A DNA stretch of 64,000 nucleotides from Devosia sp. Root685. GTDB taxonomy: Bacteria; Pseudomonadota; Alphaproteobacteria; Rhizobiales; Devosiaceae. Below the pieces are notes generated by a model that was not told where the DNA came from, searched no databases, and worked only from the letters and a program-made list of their open reading frames with translations. Both the position numbers and the translations under genes were made by a program. Below, in pieces: positions 45,182 to 54,774 of the stretch (positions are counted from its first letter, which is position 1; the number at the start of each line of letters is the position of its first letter). The stretch spans positions 408,049-472,048 of the forward strand of contig NZ_LMHK01000002.1 in NCBI RefSeq assembly GCF_001427875.1, written 5' to 3'.

Positions 45182-45480
45182 AGCTCTCCCCTTCGCTTGG
45201 TTGCGCCAAACTCCACACCTTCACACATGTTGTCAAGTTCATGTTTCGTGAATTTCACAACACCAGAAAACCAAATGTCATTTTTAATTATGATATTTCA
45301 ATATGTTATGTCCATTCAATATGTTCATATGTAATCTCTTTCATTTTTGGTTTGACAACTAACACTCGAATAGAAAATAGTCCCAGCCCAAGGAAGGACC
45401 CTGTCCGTCCCCGGAGGAATTCGCATGAGCGCTCCCGCAGCGCCGCTCATGGCACCGTCAAGCTGCGATGGGAGGTTACA
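45182..45480. promoter_or_regulatory. A/T-rich divergent promoter region of the sugar-acid locus
   Basis: This 299-base gap between the divergent operons contains no gene. Its middle (about 45232-45372) is strikingly A/T-rich against the GC-rich surroundings. It includes GTGAA-T-TTCAC (45248-45258), a small perfect dyad; repeated CAATATGTT motifs; and TTGACA hexamers on both strands that could be -35 boxes. The GntR-type regulator at 51545 is the likely binder. Confidence 0.6.
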
Positions 45481-46986
45481 TTGTTGCTCAAACCGATTCT
45501 GATCGGCGCCCTACTGGCATCCACGACCATTGCCCCTGCCCTGGCGCAGGCCGATACCGACATCACCGTGGTCCTGAGCGAAGAGCTCGATCTCGTCGAA
45601 CCCTGCATGGCCACGCGCTCCAATATCGGCCGCGTCGTGCTGCAGAATATCAGCGAAACGCTGACCGAACTCGACGTGCGCGGCGACAAGGGCCTGACCT
45701 CGCGCCTGGCCGAAAGCTGGGAAGACAAGGGCGACGGCGTGTGGCAGTTCAAACTGCGCCCCGACGTAAAATTCTCGGACGGCACCGCTTTTGATGCTGC
45801 CGACGTCAAGCATTCGTTCGACCGCGTTTTCTCCGATCAGATCACCTGCGAGAGCAAGCGCTACTTCGCCGATACCGCGCTCACCTTTACCGTCGTTGAC
45901 GATCTGACCATCGACATCAAGGCCGAGCCGGCTCAGCCGGTGCTGCCGCTGCTGATGAGCCTTGTCACCATCGTTCCCTCGGAAACGCCGATGGAATTCG
46001 TGCGCGATCCCATTGGCACTGGCCCTTACAAGCTGACCGAATGGACCGCCGGCCAGCAGATCGTGCTTGAGCGCCGCGACGACTATTGGGGTGAAGCTCC
46101 GGCCGTGACCAAGGCGACCTATGTGTTCCGCTCCGAGCCGGCCGTTCGCGCTGCAATGGTCGAAGCCGGCGAAGCCGATATTGCGCCACAGATCACTGCG
46201 GAAGTCGCCAACAACCCGGCAACCGATTTCAGCTATCTCAATTCGGAAACCGTCTATCTCCGCGTTGATAATCAGGACGCTCCGACCACCGATATTCGCG
46301 TTCGCAAGGCTCTTAACGCCGCAATCGACCGCGAAGCCTTTATCGGCACCGTTCTGCCCGAAGGCACCGAACTTGCCGTCGCCATGGTGCCGCCGACGAC
46401 ACTCGGCTGGAACCCGGACCTGAGCCCTCCGGCTTACGATCCGGACCAGGCCAAGAAGTGGCTTGAAGAAGCCAAGGCCGATGGCGTCGATACCAGCCTG
46501 CCGATCGAAATCATTGCCCGTACCGAAAACTTCCCCAATGTGACGGAAGTGGCCGAAGCGCTGACCGATATGCTCAAGGACGTTGGCTTCAATGCAAGCC
46601 TGCGCATGGTGGAAGTCGCCGAGCACGAGCAGTACTATTCCAAGCCCTACCCGGAGAGCACTGGCACGCGTCTGGTTCTCGCCCAGCATGACAATAGCCG
46701 CGGCGACCCGGTGTTCTCGATGTTCTTCAAATATGCGAGCGAAGGCACTCAGTCCGGCGTCAACGATCCCAAGGTCGATGACCTAATCGCCCGCGCTTCG
46801 GCTGCAACCGGCGACGAACGCGCCGCCCTCTGGTCCGAACTCTTCGCCTATGTTCACGATGAGATCGTGGCCGACGTCCTGCTGTTCCACATGGTTGGCC
46901 TCAGCCGCGTCAGCGAACGTCTCGACTTTACCCCGACCATCGCGACCAATCAGCAACTGCAGCTGAGCGAAATCGGCTTCAAGTAA
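45481..46986 (+). CDS. ABC transporter family 5 binding protein
   Basis: A 501-residue solute-binding protein with a signal peptide cut near residue 23 (APALAQA). Family hallmarks include FKLRPDVKFSDGTAFDAADVKHSFDR (about 82-107) and DPIGTGPYKLTEW. The only start that fits the signal peptide is TTG at 45481, with GGGAGG five bases before it. It is the receptor of the importer that follows. A hairpin after the gene probably boosts its level over the permeases. The probable ligand is a sugar acid or glycan fragment, inferred from the enzymes. Confidence 0.88.
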   Translation: MLLKPILIGALLASTTIAPALAQADTDITVVLSEELDLVEPCMATRSNIGRVVLQNISETLTELDVRGDKGLTSRLAESWEDKGDGVWQFKLRPDVKFSDGTAFDAADVKHSFDRVFSDQITCESKRYFADTALTFTVVDDLTIDIKAEPAQPVLPLLMSLVTIVPSETPMEFVRDPIGTGPYKLTEWTAGQQIVLERRDDYWGEAPAVTKATYVFRSEPAVRAAMVEAGEADIAPQITAEVANNPATDFSYLNSETVYLRVDNQDAPTTDIRVRKALNAAIDREAFIGTVLPEGTELAVAMVPPTTLGWNPDLSPPAYDPDQAKKWLEEAKADGVDTSLPIEIIARTENFPNVTEVAEALTDMLKDVGFNASLRMVEVAEHEQYYSKPYPESTGTRLVLAQHDNSRGDPVFSMFFKYASEGTQSGVNDPKVDDLIARASAATGDERAALWSELFAYVHDEIVADVLLFHMVGLSRVSERLDFTPTIATNQQLQLSEIGFK

Positions 46987-47010
46987 GACCCGTCCCAGGG
47001 TTCACATCTG

Positions 47011-47037
47011 GAAGTGCCGGGGTTTCTCCGGCACTTC
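47011..47037 (+). other. Intercistronic hairpin after the binding-protein gene
   Basis: GAAGTGCCGG and CCGGCACTTC form a perfect 10-bp stem with a 7-base loop, with no T-run. It lies between the binding-protein and permease genes, a common place for an mRNA-stabilising or partially terminating structure. Confidence 0.6.
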
Positions 47038-47068
47038 GTCACTTTCCAAGCATTTTCGGGTGACCGGC

Positions 47069-47983
47069 ATGACCAAAATGATCGGACAGCGAGCGATCGC
47101 CAGCCTTCTCTCCCTTCTGGGGTTGATGATCCTGGTGTTCTTTCTCTCGCGCTTGACCGGCGACCCGGCAGTTCTTTTCCTGCCCATCGACGCCACCGAG
47201 GCAATGAAGCAGCAGTTCCGGACGCTGCACGGGCTCGATCTGCCGCTTATCGAGCAGTTCGCCCGCTATGTCTGGGACCTGTTGCATCTCGATTTCGGCG
47301 AGAGCCTGCGCAAGGCGCGGCCGGCTATCGATGTCGTGCTCGAAGCCTATGCCTGGACGCTGCCGCTGGCGCTGATCACCATGGGCCTCGTTGTTACCTC
47401 GGCCATTATTCTTGGCTCGCTTGCCGCGTTCAAGGTTGGCGGGTTCTTTGATCGATTGGTCTCGATCATCTCCTTGATCGGGGCTTCAGCCCCCGATTTC
47501 TGGATCGCCATTGTCGCGATCGTCGTCTTCTCGATTGGCCTTGGTTGGGTGCCCACCTCGGGCGTCGGCACGCCGCTGCACTGGGTCCTGCCCATCGCCG
47601 TGCTCTTTATCCGGCCGTTCGGCCTTGTCGTGCAGGTGGTGCGCGGATCGATGATCTCGGCGCTTGGCGCGCCCTATGTGAAGACCGCGCGCGCCAAAGG
47701 GGTGAAGAACCTGCCGCTGATTTTCGTGCACACGCTGCGTAACGGCATGCTGCCGGTGATCACCGTCATCGGCGATCAGGCCGCGGCCTTGCTCAATGGC
47801 GCCGTCATCGTCGAGACCATTTTTGGTTTCCCCGGCGTCGGCAAGCTGATGATCGACTCCATCCTGCAGCGCGATTTCAACGTGGTGCTGGCCGCCATCA
47901 TGGTCACCGCCGTGGCCATTTTCATCATGAACATCCTGATCGACGTGGCCTATGGCCTGCTCGATCCGCGAATTCGTAACTAG
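47069..47983 (+). CDS. Peptide-type ABC transporter permease (DppB-like)
   Basis: A 304-residue inner-membrane permease with six predicted helices. Typical features: LSRLTGDPAVLFLP near the N-terminus, LDLPLIEQFARYVWDLLHLDFGES and the EAA loop VKTARAKGVKNLPLIFVHTLRNGM (about 205-228). ATG at 47069 has a GGGTGA site upstream; a GTG three codons earlier is less likely. It pairs with the DppC-like permease ten bases downstream. Confidence 0.9.
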   Translation: MTKMIGQRAIASLLSLLGLMILVFFLSRLTGDPAVLFLPIDATEAMKQQFRTLHGLDLPLIEQFARYVWDLLHLDFGESLRKARPAIDVVLEAYAWTLPLALITMGLVVTSAIILGSLAAFKVGGFFDRLVSIISLIGASAPDFWIAIVAIVVFSIGLGWVPTSGVGTPLHWVLPIAVLFIRPFGLVVQVVRGSMISALGAPYVKTARAKGVKNLPLIFVHTLRNGMLPVITVIGDQAAALLNGAVIVETIFGFPGVGKLMIDSILQRDFNVVLAAIMVTAVAIFIMNILIDVAYGLLDPRIRN

Positions 47984-47992
47984 GAGGCGATG

Positions 47993-48913
47993 ATGGCAGA
48001 CCTGTCGCTCGCCAAATCCGCTGCGCCCAATGTGCGCGGCCCCTCGCTACTCTCCATGCTGTGGCGGGACAAACTGGCCTTTACCTCGGCGGTCGTGCTG
48101 CTGATCATCGTCCTTTTTGCGCTGCTTGGGCCGACCTTGCTCGGCGAACTCGCGGGCGATCAAAACCTGCGCGGCCGCAATTTCCCGCCTTTCAGCTTTG
48201 ATCGCGGCTGGGCTTTTGTCCTCGGCGGCGACTCGCTCGGCCGCCCCATGCTGGCGCGCCTCGTCGTCGCGGCGCATTCGACCATGATGATCGCTGCCGG
48301 CACGGTGCTCTCCGCCTTGGTGGTTGGGGCCGGGCTTGGCCTCGTCGCCGGCTATATGGGCAAGAACACCTCGCAGGTGATCATGCGGCTTGCCGACGTC
48401 ATCATGTCCTTCCCCTCGCTGCTGATCGCCGTGGTCGTGCTTTATGTGCTCGGGCCATCCATCCCCAACATGATTCTCGTCCTCGCCATCACCCGCATTC
48501 CGATTTATCTGCGCACCACCCGCGCCGAAGTGCTCGAAGTGCGTGAGCGCATGTTCGTGCAGGCGGCGACGGTCATGGGCGCAAGCCATGCACGCATCAT
48601 CCTAAGGCACATCCTCCCCGTGGTGGCGCCGACGCTGGTGACCATTGCGACGCTCGATTTCGCCTTCGTCATGCTGGCGGAAAGCTCGCTCTCCTTCCTC
48701 GGCATCGGCGTGCAGCCGCCCGATATCACCTGGGGCCTGATGGTGGCGCAGGGCCGGCCCTATCTCAACACCGCCTGGTGGCTGGCCTTCTGGCCGGGTC
48801 TGATGATCGTCATCACCGCCCTGTCGCTGAACCTCTTGTCCAACTGGATGCGTATTGCGCTCGATCCGGCCCAGCGCTGGCGCCTGGAAGCAAGGAAGAC
48901 CAAGAATGTCTGA
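47993..48913 (+). CDS. Peptide-type ABC transporter permease (DppC-like)
   Basis: A 306-residue permease with six helices, the first at about residues 28-50. LGGDSLGRPMLARLVVAAHST is the DppC signature and FVQAATVMGASHARIILRHILP the coupling loop. TAGGAGG precedes two adjacent ATGs; the second (47993) has the better spacing. The stop overlaps the start of the ATPase gene by eight bases. Confidence 0.9.
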   Translation: MADLSLAKSAAPNVRGPSLLSMLWRDKLAFTSAVVLLIIVLFALLGPTLLGELAGDQNLRGRNFPPFSFDRGWAFVLGGDSLGRPMLARLVVAAHSTMMIAAGTVLSALVVGAGLGLVAGYMGKNTSQVIMRLADVIMSFPSLLIAVVVLYVLGPSIPNMILVLAITRIPIYLRTTRAEVLEVRERMFVQAATVMGASHARIILRHILPVVAPTLVTIATLDFAFVMLAESSLSFLGIGVQPPDITWGLMVAQGRPYLNTAWWLAFWPGLMIVITALSLNLLSNWMRIALDPAQRWRLEARKTKNV

Positions 48914-50519
48914 GCCCCTGCTGACTGTTCGCAATCTTTCGGTCGATTTTCACACTGCCCGCGGCACGGTCAACGCGGTCAAAAACGTCAGCTGGTCAGT
49001 CGGGCGCGGCGAGACCCTCGCCATTCTCGGTGAAAGCGGCTCGGGCAAGTCTGTCTCGGCCAATGCGGTGATGAACCTGCTCGATATTCCGCCGGCCGAG
49101 ATCGTCTCGGGCGAAATTTTCTACGAGGGCGAAGACCTGCTTAAGGTCTCCTACGAAAAGCACCGGGCGCTGAACGGCAAGAAGATCGCCATGATCTTCC
49201 AGGACCCGCTGGGCCATCTCAACCCGGTCTATACCGTCGGCTGGCAGATCATCGAGATGATGACTGCGCATGGCCGCCCCGCCGACATGGCGCGAGCCCG
49301 CGCGATGGAACTGATCATCCGCGTCGGCATCCCCGAGCCTGAACAGGCGATGCATAAATATCCGCATCAGTTTTCCGGCGGCCAGCGGCAGCGCCTGATG
49401 ATCGCCATGGCGCTGATGCTGAAGCCCGATATTCTAATCGCCGACGAGCCGACCACCGCGCTCGACGTGACCATTCAGGCCGAAGTGCTGGCGCTGCTCA
49501 AGGAATTGCAGGCCGAGACAGGCATGGCGCTGGTGCTGATCACCCACGACCTCGGCGTCGTCGCAGAAATCGCCGACCGCGTCGTCGTGATGAACAAAGG
49601 CGAGATCGTCGAGGAGGGGTCGGTCCGCGACGTCTACCACAACGCCAAGCACCCCTATACCCGCAAGCTGATCGACGCCGCGCCCGGCAAGGGCGAGATC
49701 AGGCTGCTCGATCAGGCTGCGCCACTGCTGCTCGAAGCCAAAAAGCTCTGCAAGACCTACGGCAATTTTGCCGCGCTGCAGGACGTGTCGCTGACGCTGG
49801 CGCGCGGGCAAAGCCTCGCCGTCGTTGGGGAAAGCGGCTCCGGCAAATCGACCCTGGCGCGCACCCTGCTCTGCCTCGAAGAGGCCGATAGCGGCGAGGC
49901 GCTCTGGAAAGGACGCGACCTGATCAGCATGGGGCGCAGCGAACTGCTTGGCGTGCGCCGGCAAATCCAGATGGTGTTTCAGGACCCGACCCAATCGCTC
50001 AATCCGCGCATGTCGGTCTATCAGCTGATTGCCGAGGGCTGGGACATTCACAAGCTCATGCCCGATCGCAGCAAGCGCCGGGCACGGGTGATCGAATTGC
50101 TTGAACAGGTCGGCCTTGATGCCGAACATGTCGATCGCTACCCGCACCAGTTTTCGGGCGGCCAGCGCCAGCGCATCGCCATTGCCCGCGCTCTGGCGCT
50201 CGAGCCCGAACTGATCATTTGCGACGAAGCGGTTTCCGCGCTCGACGTGTCCATTCAGGCACAGGTGATCGCTCTCCTCGACGACCTGCGGCAGCGGCTT
50301 GGGATTTCGTTCCTCTTCATCGCGCACGATCTCGGCGTGGTGCGCGATTTCGCCGATACCGTCATCGTGATGAAATCGGGAGAGATCGTCGAGCGTGGAC
50401 CGACGGCGCAGATCTTTGACGCGCCGCAGCATCCCTATACGCAGCGGCTACTGGCCGCCAATCTCGACCCCGATCCCGATGTACAAGCGCAAAGGCGGGC
50501 AGCGCTCATCCATGCTTGA
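48906..50519 (+). CDS. Fused double ABC ATPase for the peptide-type importer
   Basis: A 537-residue protein with two complete ATPase domains, replacing separate DppD and DppF subunits. Domain one: Walker [10 protein letters not shown] (about residue 38), signature FSGGQRQR, Walker [13 protein letters not shown]. Domain two: Walker [10 protein letters not shown] (about 320), signature FSGGQRQR, Walker [13 protein letters not shown]. The oligopeptide-type cysteine motif after each domain is missing. Such GsiA-like fusions are common. It overlaps both neighbours, so the operon is tightly coupled. Confidence 0.92.
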   Translation: MSEPLLTVRNLSVDFHTARGTVNAVKNVSWSVGRGETLAILGESGSGKSVSANAVMNLLDIPPAEIVSGEIFYEGEDLLKVSYEKHRALNGKKIAMIFQDPLGHLNPVYTVGWQIIEMMTAHGRPADMARARAMELIIRVGIPEPEQAMHKYPHQFSGGQRQRLMIAMALMLKPDILIADEPTTALDVTIQAEVLALLKELQAETGMALVLITHDLGVVAEIADRVVVMNKGEIVEEGSVRDVYHNAKHPYTRKLIDAAPGKGEIRLLDQAAPLLLEAKKLCKTYGNFAALQDVSLTLARGQSLAVVGESGSGKSTLARTLLCLEEADSGEALWKGRDLISMGRSELLGVRRQIQMVFQDPTQSLNPRMSVYQLIAEGWDIHKLMPDRSKRRARVIELLEQVGLDAEHVDRYPHQFSGGQRQRIAIARALALEPELIICDEAVSALDVSIQAQVIALLDDLRQRLGISFLFIAHDLGVVRDFADTVIVMKSGEIVERGPTAQIFDAPQHPYTQRLLAANLDPDPDVQAQRRAALIHA

Positions 50520-51555
50520 ACGGGCGATCATAGCCGACGACCTGACCGGCGCATTGGACGCAGCGGCGCCCTTTGCCATGCGCGGCATTTCGACTGTCGT
50601 GGCGCTCAACCCCGCAGCCCTGCCCCAGGCCATCGCAACCGGCGCCCGCGTCATCGGCGTTTCGACGGACAGTCGGGAAATTTCGCCTAAGGCAGCCACA
50701 GAAGCTGTCCGCACAGCATTGGCCGCTCTGCCGGCCGGAACAGCGCTGTTCAAAAAAGTAGACTCCCGGCTCAAGGGTAATATCGAAGCCGAGCTGGAGG
50801 CCATCCCGCACCAGAAAAGCCTCGTCGTTCCGGCCATTCCGGCCTTTGGGCGCTGGATGAAGAATGGCCAGATCGGCGGCTTTGGCGTTGCCGAGCCTAT
50901 CGATATTGCACGACGGCTTGGCCGGCATGCCGCAACCGCCATCGTGCCCGACATCGCCGATCAGGCCGATATCGAAGCTGTGCTGCAACAGGCATTCGAC
51001 CTGCCGATCGGGGCGCGCGGCCTTGCCGAGGCGATGGCCAGGGCCATGGCACCCAATGCGCCTGAAGCCGACATCTCCTTCCCCGAAGGTCGCGCCTATT
51101 GCGTTATCGGCTCGACCGACCCGATCACGCTGACCCAGCTCGACCGGCTGCGCGCGGGCGATGCCGGCATCTGCTACGTCCCCGCGCCCAATGGGCAAGG
51201 CGCAATACCGGCTCGCCCAGCAAAACTGACCATCGTCCAGGCCATTCCCGGCCCATCCCCCGCCGACGGCAAAACCGTCGCTACCGCTCTTGGCAGGACC
51301 CTCGAAAACCTTTCCCCGCCGCCCGGCTCGCTTCTGGTGCTATCGGGCGGCGCCACGGCGCAGGTCATTCTCGAGCAACTTGGCATGGCCATGCTCGAAC
51401 TTCTGGGGGAAGCCCTGCCGGGTCTGCCCATCGCGCGCGCCGGAGGCTTGACTGTCGTCACCAAATCGGGCGGTTTTGGCGATCCAGATACCTTGTCCAC
51501 CCTATTCGCCCCATATCTCAGCGCCGGGAGCCTCGAGCAAAGCCATGTCGGATAG
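50512..51555 (+). CDS. Four-carbon acid sugar kinase (DUF1537 family)
   Basis: A 347-residue kinase of the DUF1537 family, which phosphorylates four-carbon sugar acids such as D-threonate or D-erythronate at O4. Motifs: IIADDLTGALDAAAPFA (residue 6), KKVDSRLKGN (about 84), VVPAIPAFGR and the C-terminal LVLSGGATAQ (about 277) nucleotide-binding site. It is shorter than the usual 400-430 residues. The product is the substrate class of PdxA2, encoded across the divergent promoter. Overlap with the ATPase gene is 8 bases. Confidence 0.87.
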   Translation: MLERAIIADDLTGALDAAAPFAMRGISTVVALNPAALPQAIATGARVIGVSTDSREISPKAATEAVRTALAALPAGTALFKKVDSRLKGNIEAELEAIPHQKSLVVPAIPAFGRWMKNGQIGGFGVAEPIDIARRLGRHAATAIVPDIADQADIEAVLQQAFDLPIGARGLAEAMARAMAPNAPEADISFPEGRAYCVIGSTDPITLTQLDRLRAGDAGICYVPAPNGQGAIPARPAKLTIVQAIPGPSPADGKTVATALGRTLENLSPPPGSLLVLSGGATAQVILEQLGMAMLELLGEALPGLPIARAGGLTVVTKSGGFGDPDTLSTLFAPYLSAGSLEQSHVG

Positions 51556-52243
51556 TCTCACGGGGCGGCGCAACCTTGCTGATACGGTTTTCGACCGCAT
51601 CCAGCGCTCCATCAAATCCGGCGCTTATGCCGTCGACGAACGCCTGCCGACCGAGCACGCGCTCGCCGCCGAATTTCAGGTTTCCCGCCCGGTCGTTCGC
51701 GATGCGCTACAGCGCCTGCGCGACCAGGGCATGATCTATTCGCGCCGCGGCGCGGGCAGTTTCGTGCGCGAGCAGGGCATTCGCGAGCCGCTCGGCTTTG
51801 GCCAGATGGAAAACCTGTCCGATCTTCAGCACTGCTACGATTTCCGCCTGACCATCGAGCCCGAAGCCGCTGCCATGGCCGCGCAACGCCGTTCGCCCGA
51901 AGCCCTGCAGAAGATCAAGACGGCCCTCAACCTCTTGCGCGACGCCACCAATCGCCAGGCGCACCGCGCCGATGCCGATTTCATGTTCCACCTCAGCATC
52001 GCCCAGGCTTCGGCCAATCCCTATTTCGTCACCGCCATGCAGGCCCTCGAAGAGCACATCGCCGTCGGCATGCGTCTTCACGGACTATCCCTGCGGCGGA
52101 CCAATGACGGTCTCGGACACGTGCTGACCGAGCACACAGCCGTCTTCGAAGCCATCAGCTCGGGCGATGCCGCGACTGCGCGAAAACTGATGCTGGACCA
52201 CCTCGCCGGATCCCGCGACCGCCTGTTCGCTCCCAAGCCGTAG
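51545..52243 (+). CDS. GntR-family regulator, FadR/FCD subfamily
   Basis: A 232-residue regulator with a winged helix (HALAAEFQVSRPVVRDALQRLR, about residues 38-59) and an FCD effector domain (DFMFHLSIAQ at about 143). The ATG overlaps the kinase gene by 11 bases. It is the last gene of the importer operon and is likely to control both arms of the divergent locus through sites in 45182-45480. The effector is probably a sugar acid or its phosphate. Confidence 0.88.
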   Translation: MSDSLTGRRNLADTVFDRIQRSIKSGAYAVDERLPTEHALAAEFQVSRPVVRDALQRLRDQGMIYSRRGAGSFVREQGIREPLGFGQMENLSDLQHCYDFRLTIEPEAAAMAAQRRSPEALQKIKTALNLLRDATNRQAHRADADFMFHLSIAQASANPYFVTAMQALEEHIAVGMRLHGLSLRRTNDGLGHVLTEHTAVFEAISSGDAATARKLMLDHLAGSRDRLFAPKP

Positions 52244-52287
52244 CGGCACGCCCGCGGCTAACCTGCGTTCAGACTCGTTAATTATAG

Positions 52288-52316
52288 TTGACTCATATTG
52301 TCATCTTAATTAGCTA
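52288..52316 (+). promoter_or_regulatory. Candidate promoter with iron-responsive operator for the heme operon
   Basis: TTGACT (52288-52293) and TAGCTA (52311-52316) are spaced by 17 bases. TGA-N9-TCA at 52289-52303 overlaps the -35 box and spacer, which is where a RirA-type repressor would block RNA polymerase. The same operator form is at 5397-5411. Confidence 0.6.
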
Positions 52317-52389
52317 TGCCACCGCGTAGCCAGCAGCCAGTCATCACCAGCCAAGCCAGCCCCGCCTTTCCTTTTCCTGGGGGCTTTTG

Positions 52390-54723
52390 ATGAACCGACC
52401 ACTTTGGCCGGCTGGGCGCGTTCGCGTTCGGCCGACACCGTCCGCTTGCGCCATTCTCTTGGCAACGTCCCTCTTCACAAGTTCGGCGGCCCTGAGCCAG
52501 GCCACGGCTCAGACGACGGCTCCCGGACTGTCTTCCACGCAGATCACCTTGCTGGAACGTCTCGTTATTTCGGCAACGCGGCAAGCCAAACGCTTGCTTG
52601 AAGTGCCCCAGACCATCACCGTTGTTACCCAGGAAGACATCGAAAAACGCGTTGTCCGTGATATGCAGGACCTCGTGCGCTACGAGCCGGGTGTGTCCGT
52701 TGATCGCACGACCTCGATCACCAACCCTTGGGGCCAGCTCAACAGCTTCTCGATCCGCGGCATGGGCGGCAATCGCGTCCTCATGATGGTCGATGGCTCA
52801 CGCATTCAGGAACGCATCACCGACGGCAGCCGTGATTTCATCGACACATGGAACCTGCAGGCAGTCGAACTCGTGCGCGGCCCCAATTCCGTGCTCTGGG
52901 GCGCCGACGCCCTCGGCGGCACGGTCGCCATGCGCACCCGCGATCCGGCTGATCTGCTCGACGGCCAGGACAAGAACTGGGCGCTCGAAGTGCGTACCGC
53001 CTTTGACAGTTTTGACAATTCCTGGCGCAAGCAGGTTACCGGCGCCTATGATTTCGGTGCCGTGCAAGTTCTCGGTAGCTTCGGGCATATTTCCTCGGAA
53101 GAAGCGAAGCTCACCAAGGGCGATCCCAATGGGGGGATTTGGAACAGTTGCACCCGCCCGGCCTACATTCGTTGCAACGAACTCTTCCCGGCCGATACCA
53201 GCGCTTACAACGCCCTCGTCAAGGTTGTGGCAACGCCAAATGACGATCACAAGATCACGCTGACCGGCGAATTTTTTGATCGCAACACGCTCATTCAGCA
53301 GATCTGGGATTCGAGCTCCACGCAGGGAGCGCCGACCGCCACGACCTACAACAGTACCGGCTATCCGCGCACGCTCGATATGGAACGATATCGCCTTGCC
53401 ATCGAGCACGATTGGCAAGTGGGGGCCTCATGGCTCGACAGTGTGAAGTGGAACCTGAGCTATTCGCCACAGCGCCGGATAACAGAGAGCACGTCCTATC
53501 GCACTTACTCAAACCGTACCCAGACCGTCTATCAGTTGCGCGACTATGGCGAGAACTTCCTTGAAGCCGATCTGCAACTGGTCTCGTCCTTTACCGCTGG
53601 TCCGACGTTCCACACCCTGACCTATGGGTTCGACGGCGACTACACACAGACCAATTATGAAGGCCGCAACGAGACCTGGAGCTCGCTGACCAACGGCACC
53701 ACCATTGCCCTGAATCAGGGTTTTTCGTTCCCCAAGACGCAGACGGTTCGCGCCGACTTCTATATCCAGGACGAGATCAAGCTGCTTGATGATCGCCTGA
53801 CCATCACGCCGGGCCTGCGCTGGGCCAACTATCGCATCACCCCGGACGGCACCTATGCCGGCCTTGCCGGTTACACGCCACAGCCGGTCAGCAGCTCGGA
53901 GCTGATCAAGAAGCTGTCGCTGCAATACCAGCTCAATGAAGCCTTCTCGATCTACGCAGCTTATGGCGAAGGCTTCAAGATGCCCAACGCGCAGCAGCTG
54001 TTCCAGTCGAGCTCGGGTATCGGCAATTTCGGCTTTGTAAACCTGGTTCCCAATCAGAATCTGCAGCCGGAATCGGTTAGGAACTACGAAGTCGGCCTTC
54101 GCGGTGAGTTCGAACAGGGCTGGTTCTCGGTGTCCGGCTTCTACTCGAAGTATTCGAATTTCATCCGTGGCCTGCAAATTGCTCCCGGGGCAGTTCTGCT
54201 GCCCTCCGGCGACTGGTCGATGTACTGGTCCGATAACGTGGAAGCAGTCGATCTCTACGGCATCGAAGTCGGCGCCGAGTATGAGCTCTACGAGAACATC
54301 TTCGCTTCGGCCAACCTGACCTGGCAGCGGGGCACGCAGCAGGTCAGCTCCGGCACAGCGACCACGCCGTTCGATGGTGCCGTCCCGCTCACCGCCGTTC
54401 TCGGCCTCCGATACGAGATGCCGGAACATGGGCTCGAATTTGAACTGCTGACCACGCTGGCAGCGGGCCCGACCGAACGCGCATCGGCAAATGCCTTCAA
54501 GCCCGATGGCTACGCCCTCCTTGATGGCTACGTCACCTGGAAGCCGACCGAGAATGTGGAAGTCAACTTTGGCGTCCAGAACATCTTCGACACCCGCTAC
54601 TTCCCGAACACGTTGACTGGTTACGCAAACACCGCAGCGGCCAATGTCGCTGCCCAGAACCCGCTCGAAGGCCAGGTCGGCCCCGGCCGGACCTTCAAGC
54701 TCGGCACCACAGTCCGGTTCTAA
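52390..54723 (+). CDS. TonB-dependent heme/hemoglobin-type outer-membrane receptor
   Basis: A 777-residue TonB-dependent receptor of the hemoglobin/transferrin/lactoferrin family. Signal peptide to about residue 40 (ATAQTT); plug domain with TVVTQEDIEKRVVRDMQDLVRYEPGVSV and FSIRGMGGNRVLMMVDGSRI (about 75-140), VRGPNSVLWGADALGG (about 160), then a 22-strand barrel ending in the C-terminal phenylalanine. The FRAP/NPNL heme box is represented by GFKMPNAQQLF and NLVPNQNLQPE (about 540-565), with proline/asparagine features kept. ATG 52390 fits a GGGGGC site. It heads the iron-box operon. Confidence 0.9.
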   Translation: MNRPLWPAGRVRVRPTPSACAILLATSLFTSSAALSQATAQTTAPGLSSTQITLLERLVISATRQAKRLLEVPQTITVVTQEDIEKRVVRDMQDLVRYEPGVSVDRTTSITNPWGQLNSFSIRGMGGNRVLMMVDGSRIQERITDGSRDFIDTWNLQAVELVRGPNSVLWGADALGGTVAMRTRDPADLLDGQDKNWALEVRTAFDSFDNSWRKQVTGAYDFGAVQVLGSFGHISSEEAKLTKGDPNGGIWNSCTRPAYIRCNELFPADTSAYNALVKVVATPNDDHKITLTGEFFDRNTLIQQIWDSSSTQGAPTATTYNSTGYPRTLDMERYRLAIEHDWQVGASWLDSVKWNLSYSPQRRITESTSYRTYSNRTQTVYQLRDYGENFLEADLQLVSSFTAGPTFHTLTYGFDGDYTQTNYEGRNETWSSLTNGTTIALNQGFSFPKTQTVRADFYIQDEIKLLDDRLTITPGLRWANYRITPDGTYAGLAGYTPQPVSSSELIKKLSLQYQLNEAFSIYAAYGEGFKMPNAQQLFQSSSGIGNFGFVNLVPNQNLQPESVRNYEVGLRGEFEQGWFSVSGFYSKYSNFIRGLQIAPGAVLLPSGDWSMYWSDNVEAVDLYGIEVGAEYELYENIFASANLTWQRGTQQVSSGTATTPFDGAVPLTAVLGLRYEMPEHGLEFELLTTLAAGPTERASANAFKPDGYALLDGYVTWKPTENVEVNFGVQNIFDTRYFPNTLTGYANTAAANVAAQNPLEGQVGPGRTFKLGTTVRF

Positions 54724-54774
54724 GGCACGCATACGGGACGCCCATGGGCGTCCCACTTCCTCTCGGAGCAGATG

